Source: Puniceicoccaceae bacterium | GTDB lineage: Bacteria; Verrucomicrobiota; Verrucomicrobiia; Opitutales; JAFGAQ01 | Assembly (NCBI GenBank): GCA_040224245.1 | Contig: JBEGIR010000032.1 | Location: 1-64,000, forward strand | Direction of reading: 5' to 3' | DNA: 64,000 bases | Part shown: piece after piece, positions 28,035-37,426 of the stretch | Position numbering within the stretch: the first letter of the stretch is position 1 | Layout: the number at the start of each line of letters is the position of its first letter | Translations under genes and position numbers: made by a program | Notes under the pieces: generated by a model | The model's input: the letters and a program-made list of their open reading frames with translations, nothing else | What the model was told of the DNA's origin: nothing | Databases searched by the model: none

Positions 28035-28919
28035 TCAGAGCACCACCTTGTTGAGCGGATACTCGACAATGCCCTGGGCACCATGCTCGCGCAGAATCGG
28101 AATGATCTCACGCACCACCTTCTCATTGACGATGGCCTCGATCGCGACCCAGCTGTCGTCGGCAAGCGGAGAAATCGTCGGATTCTTGAGGGCGGGCAGA
28201 TCCTGCAGCACCCGATCAAGGCTCGTGCGCTCAACGTTGAGCTTGAGTCCCACCTTGTCCTCGGCCTCCAGTGCCGCCTGCAGCAGGAGCGCAAGGTTTT
28301 CGATCTTGCGCCGCTTTGCCGGATGCTCCCACGCTGCCTTGTTTGCAATAAAGCGCGTGTGCGTAGTGAACATGGTTTCGAGAATGCGCAGCTTGTTCGC
28401 GCGTAGGGAATTGCCCGTCTCAGTAATGTCGACAATGGCATCCACGAGTTCGGGCACCTTGACTTCAGTTGCACCCCAGGAAAATTCCACATCCGCCTGC
28501 ACGCCGTGATCCTCCAGATACTTGCGCGTGGAGTTGACCAGCTCCGTGGCAATGGTTTTTCCGTTGAGATCCTGCAGGGTGCGAATGTCGGACTGCTCCG
28601 GCACAGCGATGATCCAGCGCGATTCCACCGAACTCGCCTTGCTGTAAACCAGGCCACAGACATCAACGATGTCCGAGTTGTTTTCGCGAATCCAGTCCTG
28701 CCCCGTCAGCCCGCAGTCAAAAAACCCTTTTTCAACATAACGGCTGATCTCCTGCGCCCGGATGAAGCGTCCGTCCAGTTCCGGGTCGTCAATCGACGGG
28801 CGATAGGAGCGGGAACTCTTGGTCACACGGTATCCGGCCTTGCCAAAGAGCCGAATGGTCGCGTCTTCCAGACTTCCCTTGGGAAAACCAATTTTTATCT
28901 GCTCGGAGCCTAAACTCAT
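28035..28919 (-). CDS. hisG: ATP phosphoribosyltransferase, long form (HisG_L)
   Basis: 294 residues from the ATG at 28919 (MSLGSEQIKIGFPKGSLED); the frame extends upstream to 29177 but that part overlaps the divergent regulator gene and lacks family character. It has the periplasmic-binding-protein-like catalytic domain (GFPKGSLEDATIRLFGKAGY, DCGLTGQDWI, and the PRPP loop area ELVDAIVDITETGNSLRAN). A C-terminal ACT-like regulatory domain ends EHGAQGIVEYPLNKVV, characteristic of the hexameric, histidine-inhibited long form that needs no HisZ. It catalyses the first step of histidine synthesis. Other his genes are not in the window. Divergent from the response regulator across about 135 bp of AT-rich DNA. 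Confidence 0.95.
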   Translation of the reverse strand: MSLGSEQIKIGFPKGSLEDATIRLFGKAGYRVTKSSRSYRPSIDDPELDGRFIRAQEISRYVEKGFFDCGLTGQDWIRENNSDIVDVCGLVYSKASSVESRWIIAVPEQSDIRTLQDLNGKTIATELVNSTRKYLEDHGVQADVEFSWGATEVKVPELVDAIVDITETGNSLRANKLRILETMFTTHTRFIANKAAWEHPAKRRKIENLALLLQAALEAEDKVGLKLNVERTSLDRVLQDLPALKNPTISPLADDSWVAIEAIVNEKVVREIIPILREHGAQGIVEYPLNKVVL

Positions 28920-29055
28920 CATAAAATGATCCGAATAAATCTTAGTGCTAAAAAACAAGCCATTTCTGCCGATAGAGGATAATAATTGTAAAAATGTAAA
29001 TTTCTCTTGAGAATCTGTTTCACAGCTCTCCGCACCATCACATAACCACAAGAAA

Positions 29056-29799
29056 ATGACATCAGCATCCAAACCGCTCATTCTGATTGTCGAGGACGAT
29101 AAGGCACTGGCGAACCTCACCGCCGAGCATCTGGAACTGGCCGGAATGAAGACACAGGTCTTTTTCCGTGCTGGCAATGTTCAGAAATTTCTCGAAAACA
29201 GCTTTGCCAACCTCATGTTGCTCGACGTGAACCTGCCAGACGGCAGTGGATTCTCACTTCTGGAGGAACTGCGAAAGAGTGGGTTTGACCTGCCCGTGAT
29301 TTTTTTCACCGGCAATGATTCCGAAGTGCAGAAGGTGCGTGGCCTCGAGACCGGAGCAGATGACTACGTGACCAAGCCTTTCTCGTTTCCAGAACTGGTA
29401 GCCCGCATCAACGCGGTACTGCGGCGTGCCGAAACCTCACGGGATAACCAGGTCACACCGACGTCCAAGATTTCGGAAAAACCGTTTGAGTTCTGCGGCG
29501 CGGAGATCAATACCCAGCGGCTCGAAATTACCTTCCCCGATGGAGTGACCGAACCCCTTGGTCGCAAGGAGTTTGGCATCATGGCCTACCTCTTTGCAAA
29601 TCAGGGCACCATCCTGACCCGCAAAAATCTCATCCATGCGGTCTGGGGCATTCACGCAGATGTCAAGAGTCGCTCACTCGACCAGTACATCGTGAAGATC
29701 CGGGATGCGTTCAATCGCCACGGCATCAAGCTCGATTCCTTCCGAACGATCCACGGTGTCGGCTACATCTATGACCCGAGTGAGGTGACGACGGATTGA
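29056..29799 (+). CDS. OmpR/PhoB-type response regulator (orphan)
   Basis: 247 residues. The receiver domain spans residues 7-125 with the acidic pair in VEDDKAL, phospho-acceptor Asp in [12 protein letters not shown], switch Thr in FFTGND and Lys in [15 protein letters not shown] linker leads to a C-terminal winged-helix domain ([21 protein letters not shown], then [13 protein letters not shown] and [10 protein letters not shown]). It should bind DNA as a phosphorylated dimer. No histidine kinase is encoded nearby on either strand, so its partner lies elsewhere. Followed closely by the MYG1-like gene on the same strand. Confidence 0.93.
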   Translation: MTSASKPLILIVEDDKALANLTAEHLELAGMKTQVFFRAGNVQKFLENSFANLMLLDVNLPDGSGFSLLEELRKSGFDLPVIFFTGNDSEVQKVRGLETGADDYVTKPFSFPELVARINAVLRRAETSRDNQVTPTSKISEKPFEFCGAEINTQRLEITFPDGVTEPLGRKEFGIMAYLFANQGTILTRKNLIHAVWGIHADVKSRSLDQYIVKIRDAFNRHGIKLDSFRTIHGVGYIYDPSEVTTD

Positions 29800-29856
29800 T
29801 CGCTTCCAGCATTGCCATTGCCGGGCGAATGCGATGCCATCGCACTTTTGCCTGCA

Positions 29857-30747
29857 ATGCCATCCATGAGTCTGCCATCATCCATCCACACCATCGTCAC
29901 CCACCCCGGTGGTGCCCACAAAGATGAACTGCTGGCCTGCGCACTACTGCTGCAGGCACACCCAGTCGAGATCTTGAGGAGGGATCCTACACCCGAAGAA
30001 TTGCACGATCCCCAGGTTGCAGTGGTCGATATCGGATATGTGCATGACCCCGCTCGCTCAAATTTCGACCACCATCAGTTCCCCAGAGATCACACCCCGA
30101 CCTGCTCGCTCTCTCTCGTGCTGCAAGCGCTTGACCTCTATGAAGATGCACATCGCTTTTGCGACTGGCTCGAAACGCTCGAATGGTTCGACAGCAAAGG
30201 TGCAATTGCGACTGCGCGATGGCTGGGTATCGACCCCGAAGTATCGCGAAAGCTCCACTCTCCGCTCGATGTCACCCTGCTGAACTGGTTCGCATCTGGC
30301 GAACGCTGGAAGCCCGGAGATGCGTTGTGGGAGACCCTGCGACGCACGGGCTCCGATCTGGTTCGCTACCTGAAAACCCTGCACGACCGGCTGCAGTTCA
30401 TTGCAGCGCACCATGAGATTTGGGAATTTCCGCACGATGCAGCAGAAAGCACATTGCGCATGATCTTTCTGCCACGTACCGATCCCCTTCCCGACGACCC
30501 CAGCCTCGGGCTTGCCCGCTTCATGGATGAACACAGCCTGCGCCTGCACGGCCTCATCTATCCGGATCGTCGCGGCCCCGGCTACGGACTCTCCCGATAT
30601 CAGGACGATCCACTGCTCGATTTTTCCCGCATCACCGATGCTCCCGATGTTCACTTTGCGCACGCCCGTGGTTTTCTTGCAAAAACCCACGTCACCGATA
30701 CGCAGCGTCTGCGCGAACTTGTTGCCGCAAGCATTGTCGCAGACTGA
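29857..30747 (+). CDS. MYG1 / UPF0160-family DHH-like metal-dependent phosphoesterase
   Basis: About 296 residues. The N-terminal THPGGAHKDELLACALL matches the MYG1 signature (TH.G.FH.DE..A), with further metal ligands in VAVVDIGYVHDPARSNFDHHQF. The C-terminal part has RRGPGYGLSRYQD and FAHARGFLAKTHV, matching the end of the family. Characterised MYG1 proteins are 3'-5' RNA exonucleases of the DHH superfamily; the bacterial role is not known. Start codon uncertain: ATG at 29857 or 29866, with no clear ribosome-binding site. Convergent with the rhodanese gene, 20 bp apart. Confidence 0.8.
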   Translation: MPSMSLPSSIHTIVTHPGGAHKDELLACALLLQAHPVEILRRDPTPEELHDPQVAVVDIGYVHDPARSNFDHHQFPRDHTPTCSLSLVLQALDLYEDAHRFCDWLETLEWFDSKGAIATARWLGIDPEVSRKLHSPLDVTLLNWFASGERWKPGDALWETLRRTGSDLVRYLKTLHDRLQFIAAHHEIWEFPHDAAESTLRMIFLPRTDPLPDDPSLGLARFMDEHSLRLHGLIYPDRRGPGYGLSRYQDDPLLDFSRITDAPDVHFAHARGFLAKTHVTDTQRLRELVAASIVAD

Positions 30748-30767
30748 GTCCTTATCGCTACGCCGGT

Positions 30768-31139
30768 TCAGGAGGTTTCCAGCAGGCGTCGCATGCGCCC
30801 GACTCCCCCTACATTGTAGGCCCGAAAGCCAAGACGTTTCAGCCGCCCGACCGCCGTGCTGGATCGCGACCCGCTCAGACAAAAACAGAGAATGGGTTGC
30901 TCCGGGTTTACAAGCGATTCCCGGATTCCCGGCCCCACAAGCTGTACCGGAACGTTGATGGCCCCTTCAATTCCGTCCCCCTTGACCTCCTCGGGGCTGC
31001 GCACATCCAGCAGGGTTGCCCCCTCAGCGATCATGCGCCGGGCATCCGCTGTCCGTACCCGCCCCAGATTGGCAAGCAGCACATACACCACTGCAACTGC
31101 GGGAATCAGCAACCAAATCGATACTCCGTCTGCAACCAT
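30768..31139 (-). CDS. Membrane-anchored rhodanese-like domain protein
   Basis: 123 residues from the ATG at 31139 (a GTG at 31157 adds six). One N-terminal membrane helix (IWLLIPAVAVVYVLLANL) is followed by a single rhodanese domain: LLDVRSPEEV, EGAINVPV and the active-site loop CLSGSRSS with catalytic Cys, then LKRLGFRAYNVGGV. These move sulfur or act as persulfide carriers. The N-in topology is not resolved by charge alone. It shares strand and orientation with znuA, about 120 bp upstream. Confidence 0.85.
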   Translation of the reverse strand: MVADGVSIWLLIPAVAVVYVLLANLGRVRTADARRMIAEGATLLDVRSPEEVKGDGIEGAINVPVQLVGPGIRESLVNPEQPILCFCLSGSRSSTAVGRLKRLGFRAYNVGGVGRMRRLLETS

Positions 31140-31257
31140 GCCACGATCCACTCCCACACAGGCGAACAGTTCAAGCGAAATCGGAGGGGTTTGCGTGGAC
31201 AGAGACGAAATGCTGCCCCCTCACCCGTAGCGAAATTCGGGAGAATTTCGACAACGT

Positions 31258-32196
31258 CTACAATCCATGCTCTGTCGATGAAACCAGCACCTCGTACAGA
31301 TGCCGCATGGCATCGAGATAATCATAGGCCAACGGATCCACAACCTCAACCGCCAACCCCGCCTCAGTTGCAAATTGTTGGGGCATGCGTGCCTGGATCT
31401 GAGGCTGAATCAACAGGACTGGAAAATAGCCCTCGTCAATGGACTGAAGCAGCCGCACCAGCTCACGTGCCTGCAGGGCCTTGCCTTCACGCTCCACCGA
31501 TACCTGCTGCCACCCATAGGCCTCGCAAAAATAGGACCAGGCCGGATGGTAGACCAGCAGTCGAAGGGGTCCTGTTTGCTCCCGCAGGTCCTGAAACTGC
31601 GCATCGAGCACCTGCAACTCTGTCTTCAGCGCAAGCGCACGTTCGCGAAACAATGCTTCTGCGCCGGGTCGTTGGGCAACAAGGGTTTCCAGAATGCGAT
31701 CCACCTGCATTGACATCAGAATCGGAGAGGTCCAGACATGCGGGTCCATGGCTTCTGCAGCAAGATCATGTCCGTGTGCATCGTGCCCGGCATGGGAATG
31801 GGAGTGCACATGTCCATGCTCACAGACATAGGTGGATTCCTTCAATGGAAGTCCCTCCAGCAAATCAATCCGGAGTGCTTTACTGTTGGCCAGGTGCTTG
31901 TTTCCATTTTGCTGCTCAAACGGCAGGCCGGTGGCAAAATAGAGATCTGCCGAAGCCATGAAGCGAACCTGTTTACCCGTCGGCGAAAAATGATGGGGAT
32001 CCATGCCCGCCGGAACCAGGGACTCCACTTCAACGGCTTCTTCGGCAATGAATTCGACGACGAACCGATAGGGTTCGATCGGAACCAGCACGCGCAGCAC
32101 TTCTTCACCCGAAGCACTCACCGAAAGAATGCCTCCCGATGAACAGGCAATGCACAACATTTTGCAAAGAAATTGAAGGATGCGATATCGTTTCAT
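31258..32196 (-). CDS. znuA: Zinc ABC transporter substrate-binding protein
   Basis: 312 residues of the ZnuA/TroA cluster-A1 metal-binding family. A leader (MKRYRILQFLCKMLCIACSSGGIL) is consistent with periplasmic export and contains Cys residues that could be lipid-modified. VLVPIEPYRFVVEFIA starts the mature fold. GMDPHHFSPTGKQ supplies the first His ligand, AMDPHVWTSP the second and LLVYHPAWSYFCE the third. A His-rich loop (HGHVHSHSHAGHDAHGHD) lies between the first two, a hallmark of zinc-specific members. The start is uncertain between 32196 and 32208. Divergent from znuC. Confidence 0.92.
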   Translation of the reverse strand: MKRYRILQFLCKMLCIACSSGGILSVSASGEEVLRVLVPIEPYRFVVEFIAEEAVEVESLVPAGMDPHHFSPTGKQVRFMASADLYFATGLPFEQQNGNKHLANSKALRIDLLEGLPLKESTYVCEHGHVHSHSHAGHDAHGHDLAAEAMDPHVWTSPILMSMQVDRILETLVAQRPGAEALFRERALALKTELQVLDAQFQDLREQTGPLRLLVYHPAWSYFCEAYGWQQVSVEREGKALQARELVRLLQSIDEGYFPVLLIQPQIQARMPQQFATEAGLAVEVVDPLAYDYLDAMRHLYEVLVSSTEHGL

Positions 32197-32258
32197 ATCC
32201 GGTATCATCAGCGGATTTTCGCCAACCGACGACACGCCAAACTAGTGCACCCCCACTC

Positions 32259-32313
32259 GAATTCAACTTCAAATGTACGTGCAAATACAGGATGCATGGC
32301 CTAGGTTGAATTC
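32259..32313. promoter_or_regulatory. Inverted repeat in the znuA-znuC divergent region
   Basis: Perfect 9-bp arms GAATTCAAC (32259-32267) and GTTGAATTC (32305-32313) separated by 37 bp, in the only non-coding DNA between znuA and znuC. Such a position suits a zinc-responsive repressor or a looping operator, but it does not match the known enterobacterial Zur consensus. Overlap with the coding start depends on which znuC start is used. Confidence 0.35.
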
Positions 32314-32317
32314 ACTC

Positions 32318-33160
32318 ATGTGCCCAGCGATTTCCAATTCTCAGCCCGTTGTCACTGTCCGGGACGTCTGCTTCTCCTACCGCAGGCGGGAAATCCTGCA
32401 CAACGTGAATCTGGAAATCCCTGCAGGTTCGATGACTGCGATTGTGGGACCCAACGGCGGCGGCAAAACCACACTGCTGCACCTCATGCTGGGGCTGTTG
32501 CAGCCCGACCGGGGACAAATCGCCCTGCTGGGTTGCGATCCTGTGCTACGGCGCAGCGAAGTGGGGTATGTGCCCCAGAAACTGGACCTGGACCGCAATT
32601 TCCCAGTCAACGCACTGGAAGTCGTGCGCATGGGCTTTCTCGCCCCCAAGCGACGCTGGGCCTGGGGTCAATCCCTGCGAAAGCGTGCACTGGAACTGCT
32701 CGTGAGCACGGGCGCTGAGCACCTTGCGCAGCAGGCGTTCAGCGAACTGTCGGGAGGAGAACGCCAGCGCGTGCTCATCGCGCGGGCGCTGGCCAGTGAC
32801 CCCAGCTTACTGCTACTGGATGAACCCACCGCCAACGTGGACCCACGCTCGGAGCATGAGATTTACGAACTGTTTCGGGAATTGAATCAGCGCATCCCCA
32901 TCGTCTTCGTTTCACACAACCTGAACGTGGTTTCGCAAAACGTCAGCCATGTCATCTGCGTCAATCGCACGGCTGCCATGCATGCCATCGATGACGTGCT
33001 GGAGAGCACCTTCACCGAACTGTATGGCGGCAAACTGGCCCTCATCCATCATGGCAACCATTGCCATGTGAACGACCCCTCACACGCGCTGAGTCAACCC
33101 CACGGTTCGCATGAGGGGTGCAAGCACGATTCCGACTCGCATCATCACTCTGACTCATGA
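32318..33160 (+). CDS. znuC: Zinc ABC transporter ATP-binding protein
   Basis: 280 residues from the ATG at 32318; an in-frame ATG at 32273 would add 15. ABC ATPase motifs: Walker A GPNGGGKTT, Q-loop YVPQK, signature LSGGERQRV, Walker B LLLLDEPT and switch His in VFVSHNL. The C-terminal 35 residues are His-rich (HHGNHCHVND...HHHSDS), as in many zinc/manganese transport ATPases, and may buffer or sense zinc. Its stop overlaps the znuB start (ATGA at 33157-33160), giving translational coupling. Confidence 0.93.
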   Translation: MCPAISNSQPVVTVRDVCFSYRRREILHNVNLEIPAGSMTAIVGPNGGGKTTLLHLMLGLLQPDRGQIALLGCDPVLRRSEVGYVPQKLDLDRNFPVNALEVVRMGFLAPKRRWAWGQSLRKRALELLVSTGAEHLAQQAFSELSGGERQRVLIARALASDPSLLLLDEPTANVDPRSEHEIYELFRELNQRIPIVFVSHNLNVVSQNVSHVICVNRTAAMHAIDDVLESTFTELYGGKLALIHHGNHCHVNDPSHALSQPHGSHEGCKHDSDSHHHSDS

Positions 33161-33981
33161 TCTTCCTGAACGATCTGCTCGAATTCCGCTTCCTGCAGCA
33201 TGCCGTGCTTGCCGCATTGCTGTGCTCGGTGATCTGCGGCATCATGGGTTCCTTTGTGGTGATCCGTCGATCCACCTATGCGGTGGGTGCGATTTCGCAC
33301 TGCGCCCTCGGCGGCATCGGATTCTCCCGTTACCTTCAGGTGGTGCACGGGATTGAGTGGATGACACCGATGCTCGGGGCTCTGCTCGCCGCTTTGCTGG
33401 CGGGTGGAATTGCCAGTGCCGTGCGCGCGAGGGCCACTGAGCGCGAAGACACCCTGCTCAGCGCCATGTGGGCACTTGGCATGGCACTTGGAATCACGTT
33501 CATGACCCTCACACCCGGATATGCGCAGGACCTGATGGGTTATCTGTTTGGAGACATTCTGCTGGTTTCCACGGGAGATCTATGGATCATGGCGGGACTG
33601 ACTTTGCTCATTTTGGGCTACATTGCATGGAGTTATGACCGTCTGGTTGCCGTCAGTTTCAATACCACACTCGCAGAACTGAGGGGTACGCATTCCGCAC
33701 GCATGGATGTGCTCTTCACGCTCGCAACCGCATTGACCGTCGTGGTGTTGGTGCGACTTGTGGGCATCGTTCTGGTCATTGCACTGCTCACCCTGCCCGC
33801 CGCAACCGCAAGCCGCCTGAGCACCAGCTTGCCGCGAATGATGTTGCTGGCAGTGGGGATCAGTGCCAGCACTCTGGTACTCGGCCTCTGGATTTCGTAT
33901 GCGTGGAACCTTCCCGCCGGAGCCACCATGATCGAACTCGCCGCGCTGGTCTACGTCGCCGCACTGCTGAAACGCCGCTGA
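33157..33981 (+). CDS. znuB: Zinc ABC transporter permease
   Basis: 274 residues of the ABC-3 permease family with about eight membrane helices. Conserved segments include GIMGSFVVIRRSTYAVGAISHCALGGIGF near the N-terminus, GYLFGDILLVSTGDLW in the middle, and RLVGIVLVIALLTLPAATA towards the end. It forms the zinc channel with ZnuC on the cytosolic face and ZnuA delivering metal. The ATG overlaps the znuC stop by four bases. A strong symmetrical terminator follows. Confidence 0.92.
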   Translation: MIFLNDLLEFRFLQHAVLAALLCSVICGIMGSFVVIRRSTYAVGAISHCALGGIGFSRYLQVVHGIEWMTPMLGALLAALLAGGIASAVRARATEREDTLLSAMWALGMALGITFMTLTPGYAQDLMGYLFGDILLVSTGDLWIMAGLTLLILGYIAWSYDRLVAVSFNTTLAELRGTHSARMDVLFTLATALTVVVLVRLVGIVLVIALLTLPAATASRLSTSLPRMMLLAVGISASTLVLGLWISYAWNLPAGATMIELAALVYVAALLKRR

Positions 33982-34046
33982 GTTCACAGATTTCATCAAA
34001 ACGTCCTCGGGTTTGGACCGTCGGGCCTTTTGCTTAGACAGAAAAC

Positions 34047-34080
34047 AAAAACCCCCGACTGAAACCAGACGAGGGTTTTT
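34047..34080. terminator. Bidirectional rho-independent terminator between znuB and a TonB receptor gene
   Basis: An A-rich left arm (AAAAACCC, 34047-34054) pairs with GGGTTTTT (34073-34080). The inner stem continues with two mismatches to a 4-nt loop. A/T tracts on both sides let it act on the convergent znuB (+) and TonB-receptor (-) transcripts. Confidence 0.85.
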
Positions 34081-34149
34081 TGTGAAGTCACATTCATCCC
34101 GATGACTGCCGTGAGGCCGCACATCGGGAGTAGGTGATCATCGGGGAGA

Positions 34150-37100
34150 TCAGAAGCTCAGTTTCGCACCAAACTGAACACCCCAGCGTGAGCGATTGTC
34201 GCCCACATAAATAACGGGTTCGTCAGGATCGAAGGTGTTGAACACGTATTTTCCATCCACGATGTCCGCGTTCACGGCACGTGCCGAGTAGGGGAATCCA
34301 ACTTCTTCGGTGAGTCCCCAGTCGTCGTTGAGCAGGTTGCCAAGGTTGCGCACCGAAACAAAAAGCTCCAGTCCCATGTCACGATAAGACAGTGGGATTT
34401 CCTGGGTAATCTTCAGATCCCAGACATGAACCCATGGGCTGTTCTGACTGTTGCGCGGCGCGTAGGAACCACCGTGCTGAGCCAAACCGACGCGCTCGAG
34501 GAAGTCGAAAAACGGCCCCGTATCAAAGGTGTCAGCAAACACGACGTTCGGATCGCTCGGTCCCGTCGGGATGTAGAGCAGATCGTTGTTGTTGCGCCCG
34601 TCACCGTTGATATCCGTCGAGAAGGTGTAGCTGAACGGACGACCAACACGGCCTTCATACACGAGCGTTGCGCGGGTCTTGTGACCGTTGCCCCAATCGT
34701 GCGTGTATCCAAACACACCGAGCCAACGTTCCTTGATCTCGAAATTCGAGGTGCCACCTTCCGGATCGTTCAGGTTGAATCCTGCACGGTTCTGCCAGTT
34801 CGAGATGGCACGGCTCGAAGTGAAGGGATTCACGTCGTCCGAATGCCCAAAGTTGACAGAGAGGGAACCAAAGAACCCTTGTCCACGGTCGGGGCGGCTG
34901 ACCTGAAATACGATGTTGCGGCTGTCTCCTTCGCTGGTATTGCCCAACACGTAGACTTCGCGGAAATCCGTGGTAACACCCCGGTTTTCGTAGAGTTTGC
35001 GTCCGTCCGGACCGGTTCCAACCACAGGTTGGTTTGCGTCATAGACATAGAGCGCGTTCTTGACGGTGGACATCAGCACTTCAGCCGTGAAGACAAGATC
35101 CCAAGCCGGCACTTCGTAGTCGAGTGCGAGGTTGCCACGCCAGATCGAGGGCAATTCGAGATCCTCCTCGAGTGCATCAACTGCCGGTGTGCTCTGCTCG
35201 CGAGGAACATAGATCGGCGAGTTATTCGGATCGAAGTCATTCTGCATGTAGCTGACCAGGCCATCTGTCAGGTCGATGCTGCCAGCGGTTTCACCGTTGT
35301 TGGTATAGGCATTTGCAAACCATACTGCAGGGGTGCGACCCTGGAAGAGTCCCACACCACCGCGCAGGTAAACATTGTGCTCTTCTGGAATCCAGCTCTG
35401 GCGCACACGGTATTTGAATCCAATGCGCGGTGCAACCACGGTGGCACCATCGATGGAACCACCATTGCCAAATCCGAATGCCTGTTCAAAGCCCTGTGCC
35501 ACCGGAGGTTCGGTGTCTGACAGCGTCATGTCCACACGCACACCACCCGTGATGGTGAGATCCGAATTCACCTGCCAGCGATCCTGAATGTAAACCCCGA
35601 GAACACCGAGCTCAGGTTCCGCAATCGGGTTCTGGCCTGTGATGCCAGTATTGCGGAATCCGTCAAACTGGGGACGGTCGTTTAGGAAGTCATCCAGATT
35701 GCGAAACACAAAGTTACCAAGGGAATCCGAGAGGAAAAGGTTCGCGTACTTTGTGAACTCATAGTCAAAACCAGCAGTGATTTCGTGAGCACCGGCGTAA
35801 TAGGTTCCCGAACCTGCAATTGTGAGAATGTCCCAGTCGAGGTTGTTCGCGTGACGGAAGCGCTCGGTTCCAATGAACAGTTCACCAGCGTCTGGATCGC
35901 CATCAGCACCCGGGAAGGCATCAATTTCAATCGCGGGCAGCGGAGATTCAAAGGAGCTGGGTTGGCGGTATTCACCATAGGAAACCTTAAATTCCGTGGA
36001 GAACTTGTCAGACCAGTCACTGAAGAGCTGGGCGACGAAGTAGTCTTCACCGCGTTCCTGAGAGTAGAAGTTGGTGGAAAGCGCAGTTTCACCGAAGTCA
36101 TCAAAATCCCCAAAATTCGGACTGACACCATCCTGTCCACGGTAGCTGAACCGCGCACGGTGCATCGAGCTGATGTTCCAGTCGATGTTCACGAGCAGGG
36201 TTTCCGTGTTGAGCTTCACAGCGGAAGGCGGTGCCCATACGCCAAAGTCAACACCCAGCACATTCTTGCCGTAGTCAACCACCTGTTGAATCGCTGCAGC
36301 ATCGGGAATAAATCCCGGTGCACCGGGTTCAAGCGTGCGCTCAAACTCTTCGTAGTTCACATAGAAGAACAGTTTGTCCTGGATGATCGCACCGCCCAGG
36401 CTGGCACCCCAGGTCCACTCGCGGAAGAGCGTATTGGAGCCATCATTAACATCTTCACCACGGAAATGGTCATCGGTGTAGCGCGTATAGAGACTGCCGC
36501 TCAAGCGATTCGTTCCGCTCTTGGTCACCGCATTGATCGAAGCACCCGTAAAACCGCTCTGGCGCAAGTCGTAGGGCGAAATTTCCACATTCAACGCTTC
36601 AATCGCTTCATAGGGAAGCGGCGAAACCAGGGAAACCGATCCTGATGAATCCAAACCAAACTGGTCGTTCACGCGCACTCCGTCGATTTGGATGCTGTTG
36701 AAACGGTTGTTCTGTCCTGCAACTGTCATTTCGTTGCGGTCCGCCTCATTGACCGTCACAAACGGATTGAGACGTGCAAAGTCATTCAGAGAAGCTCCGG
36801 TCTGTGGCAGCGATGTTACCGACGCACTGTTAAGACTGGTCCCCACGCCGATCTGGTTGAGATCGATGCTGGTAAGGTCGCGGGCTGAAACCACATAGGG
36901 TTCAAGATCGACCACATCCTGCTGCACCTGGAGATTCAGGGTGCGCGTGACAGATAGCTGCAACTGGATATCATTCACCGTCGTGGGACGCACTCCCTCA
37001 CCAGTGATCTGAAGCACATAGGGTCCACCAGGACGCATTCCCACGATACCATAAGCACCTCCTTCACGGGTGACCGCGCGATAAACCGTTCCGGTAGGAG

Positions 37101-37260
37101 CATGTACTGCCGTCACCGTAAGGCCTGCAACAGGCTCTCCGGATGCGTCGGTAACCACCCCCGCAAGCGCAGAGGTCGTGACACTCTGAGCATGGAGCAC
37201 TGAAGTACCCATGACACATGCCATGGCTACGAATGCCAACTTCCATAATCTAGTTTTCAT
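34150..37260 (-). CDS. TonB-dependent receptor, Oar-like, with carboxypeptidase-regulatory domain
   Basis: 1036 residues from the ATG at 37260 (MKTRLWKLAFVAMACVMGTSVLHAQ, Sec signal peptide); a longer frame to 37377 lacks signal character. Residues ~27-115 form a carboxypeptidase-regulatory-like beta sandwich (LAGVVTDASGEPVAGLTVTA). A plug domain follows, with LPQTGASLNDFARLNPFV, IQIDGVRVND and GASINAVTKSGTN, then a large barrel ending WGVQFGAKLSF with terminal Phe. The arrangement matches Oar-type receptors of Verrucomicrobiota, Bacteroidota and Myxococcota, whose substrates may be peptides or proteins. No SusD partner or degradative genes are adjacent, so the substrate is unknown. Intergenic DNA upstream contains a 7-bp inverted repeat. 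Confidence 0.93.
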   Translation of the reverse strand: MKTRLWKLAFVAMACVMGTSVLHAQSVTTSALAGVVTDASGEPVAGLTVTAVHAPTGTVYRAVTREGGAYGIVGMRPGGPYVLQITGEGVRPTTVNDIQLQLSVTRTLNLQVQQDVVDLEPYVVSARDLTSIDLNQIGVGTSLNSASVTSLPQTGASLNDFARLNPFVTVNEADRNEMTVAGQNNRFNSIQIDGVRVNDQFGLDSSGSVSLVSPLPYEAIEALNVEISPYDLRQSGFTGASINAVTKSGTNRLSGSLYTRYTDDHFRGEDVNDGSNTLFREWTWGASLGGAIIQDKLFFYVNYEEFERTLEPGAPGFIPDAAAIQQVVDYGKNVLGVDFGVWAPPSAVKLNTETLLVNIDWNISSMHRARFSYRGQDGVSPNFGDFDDFGETALSTNFYSQERGEDYFVAQLFSDWSDKFSTEFKVSYGEYRQPSSFESPLPAIEIDAFPGADGDPDAGELFIGTERFRHANNLDWDILTIAGSGTYYAGAHEITAGFDYEFTKYANLFLSDSLGNFVFRNLDDFLNDRPQFDGFRNTGITGQNPIAEPELGVLGVYIQDRWQVNSDLTITGGVRVDMTLSDTEPPVAQGFEQAFGFGNGGSIDGATVVAPRIGFKYRVRQSWIPEEHNVYLRGGVGLFQGRTPAVWFANAYTNNGETAGSIDLTDGLVSYMQNDFDPNNSPIYVPREQSTPAVDALEEDLELPSIWRGNLALDYEVPAWDLVFTAEVLMSTVKNALYVYDANQPVVGTGPDGRKLYENRGVTTDFREVYVLGNTSEGDSRNIVFQVSRPDRGQGFFGSLSVNFGHSDDVNPFTSSRAISNWQNRAGFNLNDPEGGTSNFEIKERWLGVFGYTHDWGNGHKTRATLVYEGRVGRPFSYTFSTDINGDGRNNNDLLYIPTGPSDPNVVFADTFDTGPFFDFLERVGLAQHGGSYAPRNSQNSPWVHVWDLKITQEIPLSYRDMGLELFVSVRNLGNLLNDDWGLTEEVGFPYSARAVNADIVDGKYVFNTFDPDEPVIYVGDNRSRWGVQFGAKLSF

Positions 37261-37426
37261 AGTCTTGAGTTTTCCCACTTCGACAACCGTGCAAAGCATG
37301 TCCGGAGTCGCTGAGGTTTCATTTCGATAGGTTGTTATGATGAAAAACCGAATCCTTCGGAAATCCACGCGTACCAAGAATTCAAAAGCACAAAAGTGTC
37401 AATGGTTTCTACCGTTTGAAATGAGA

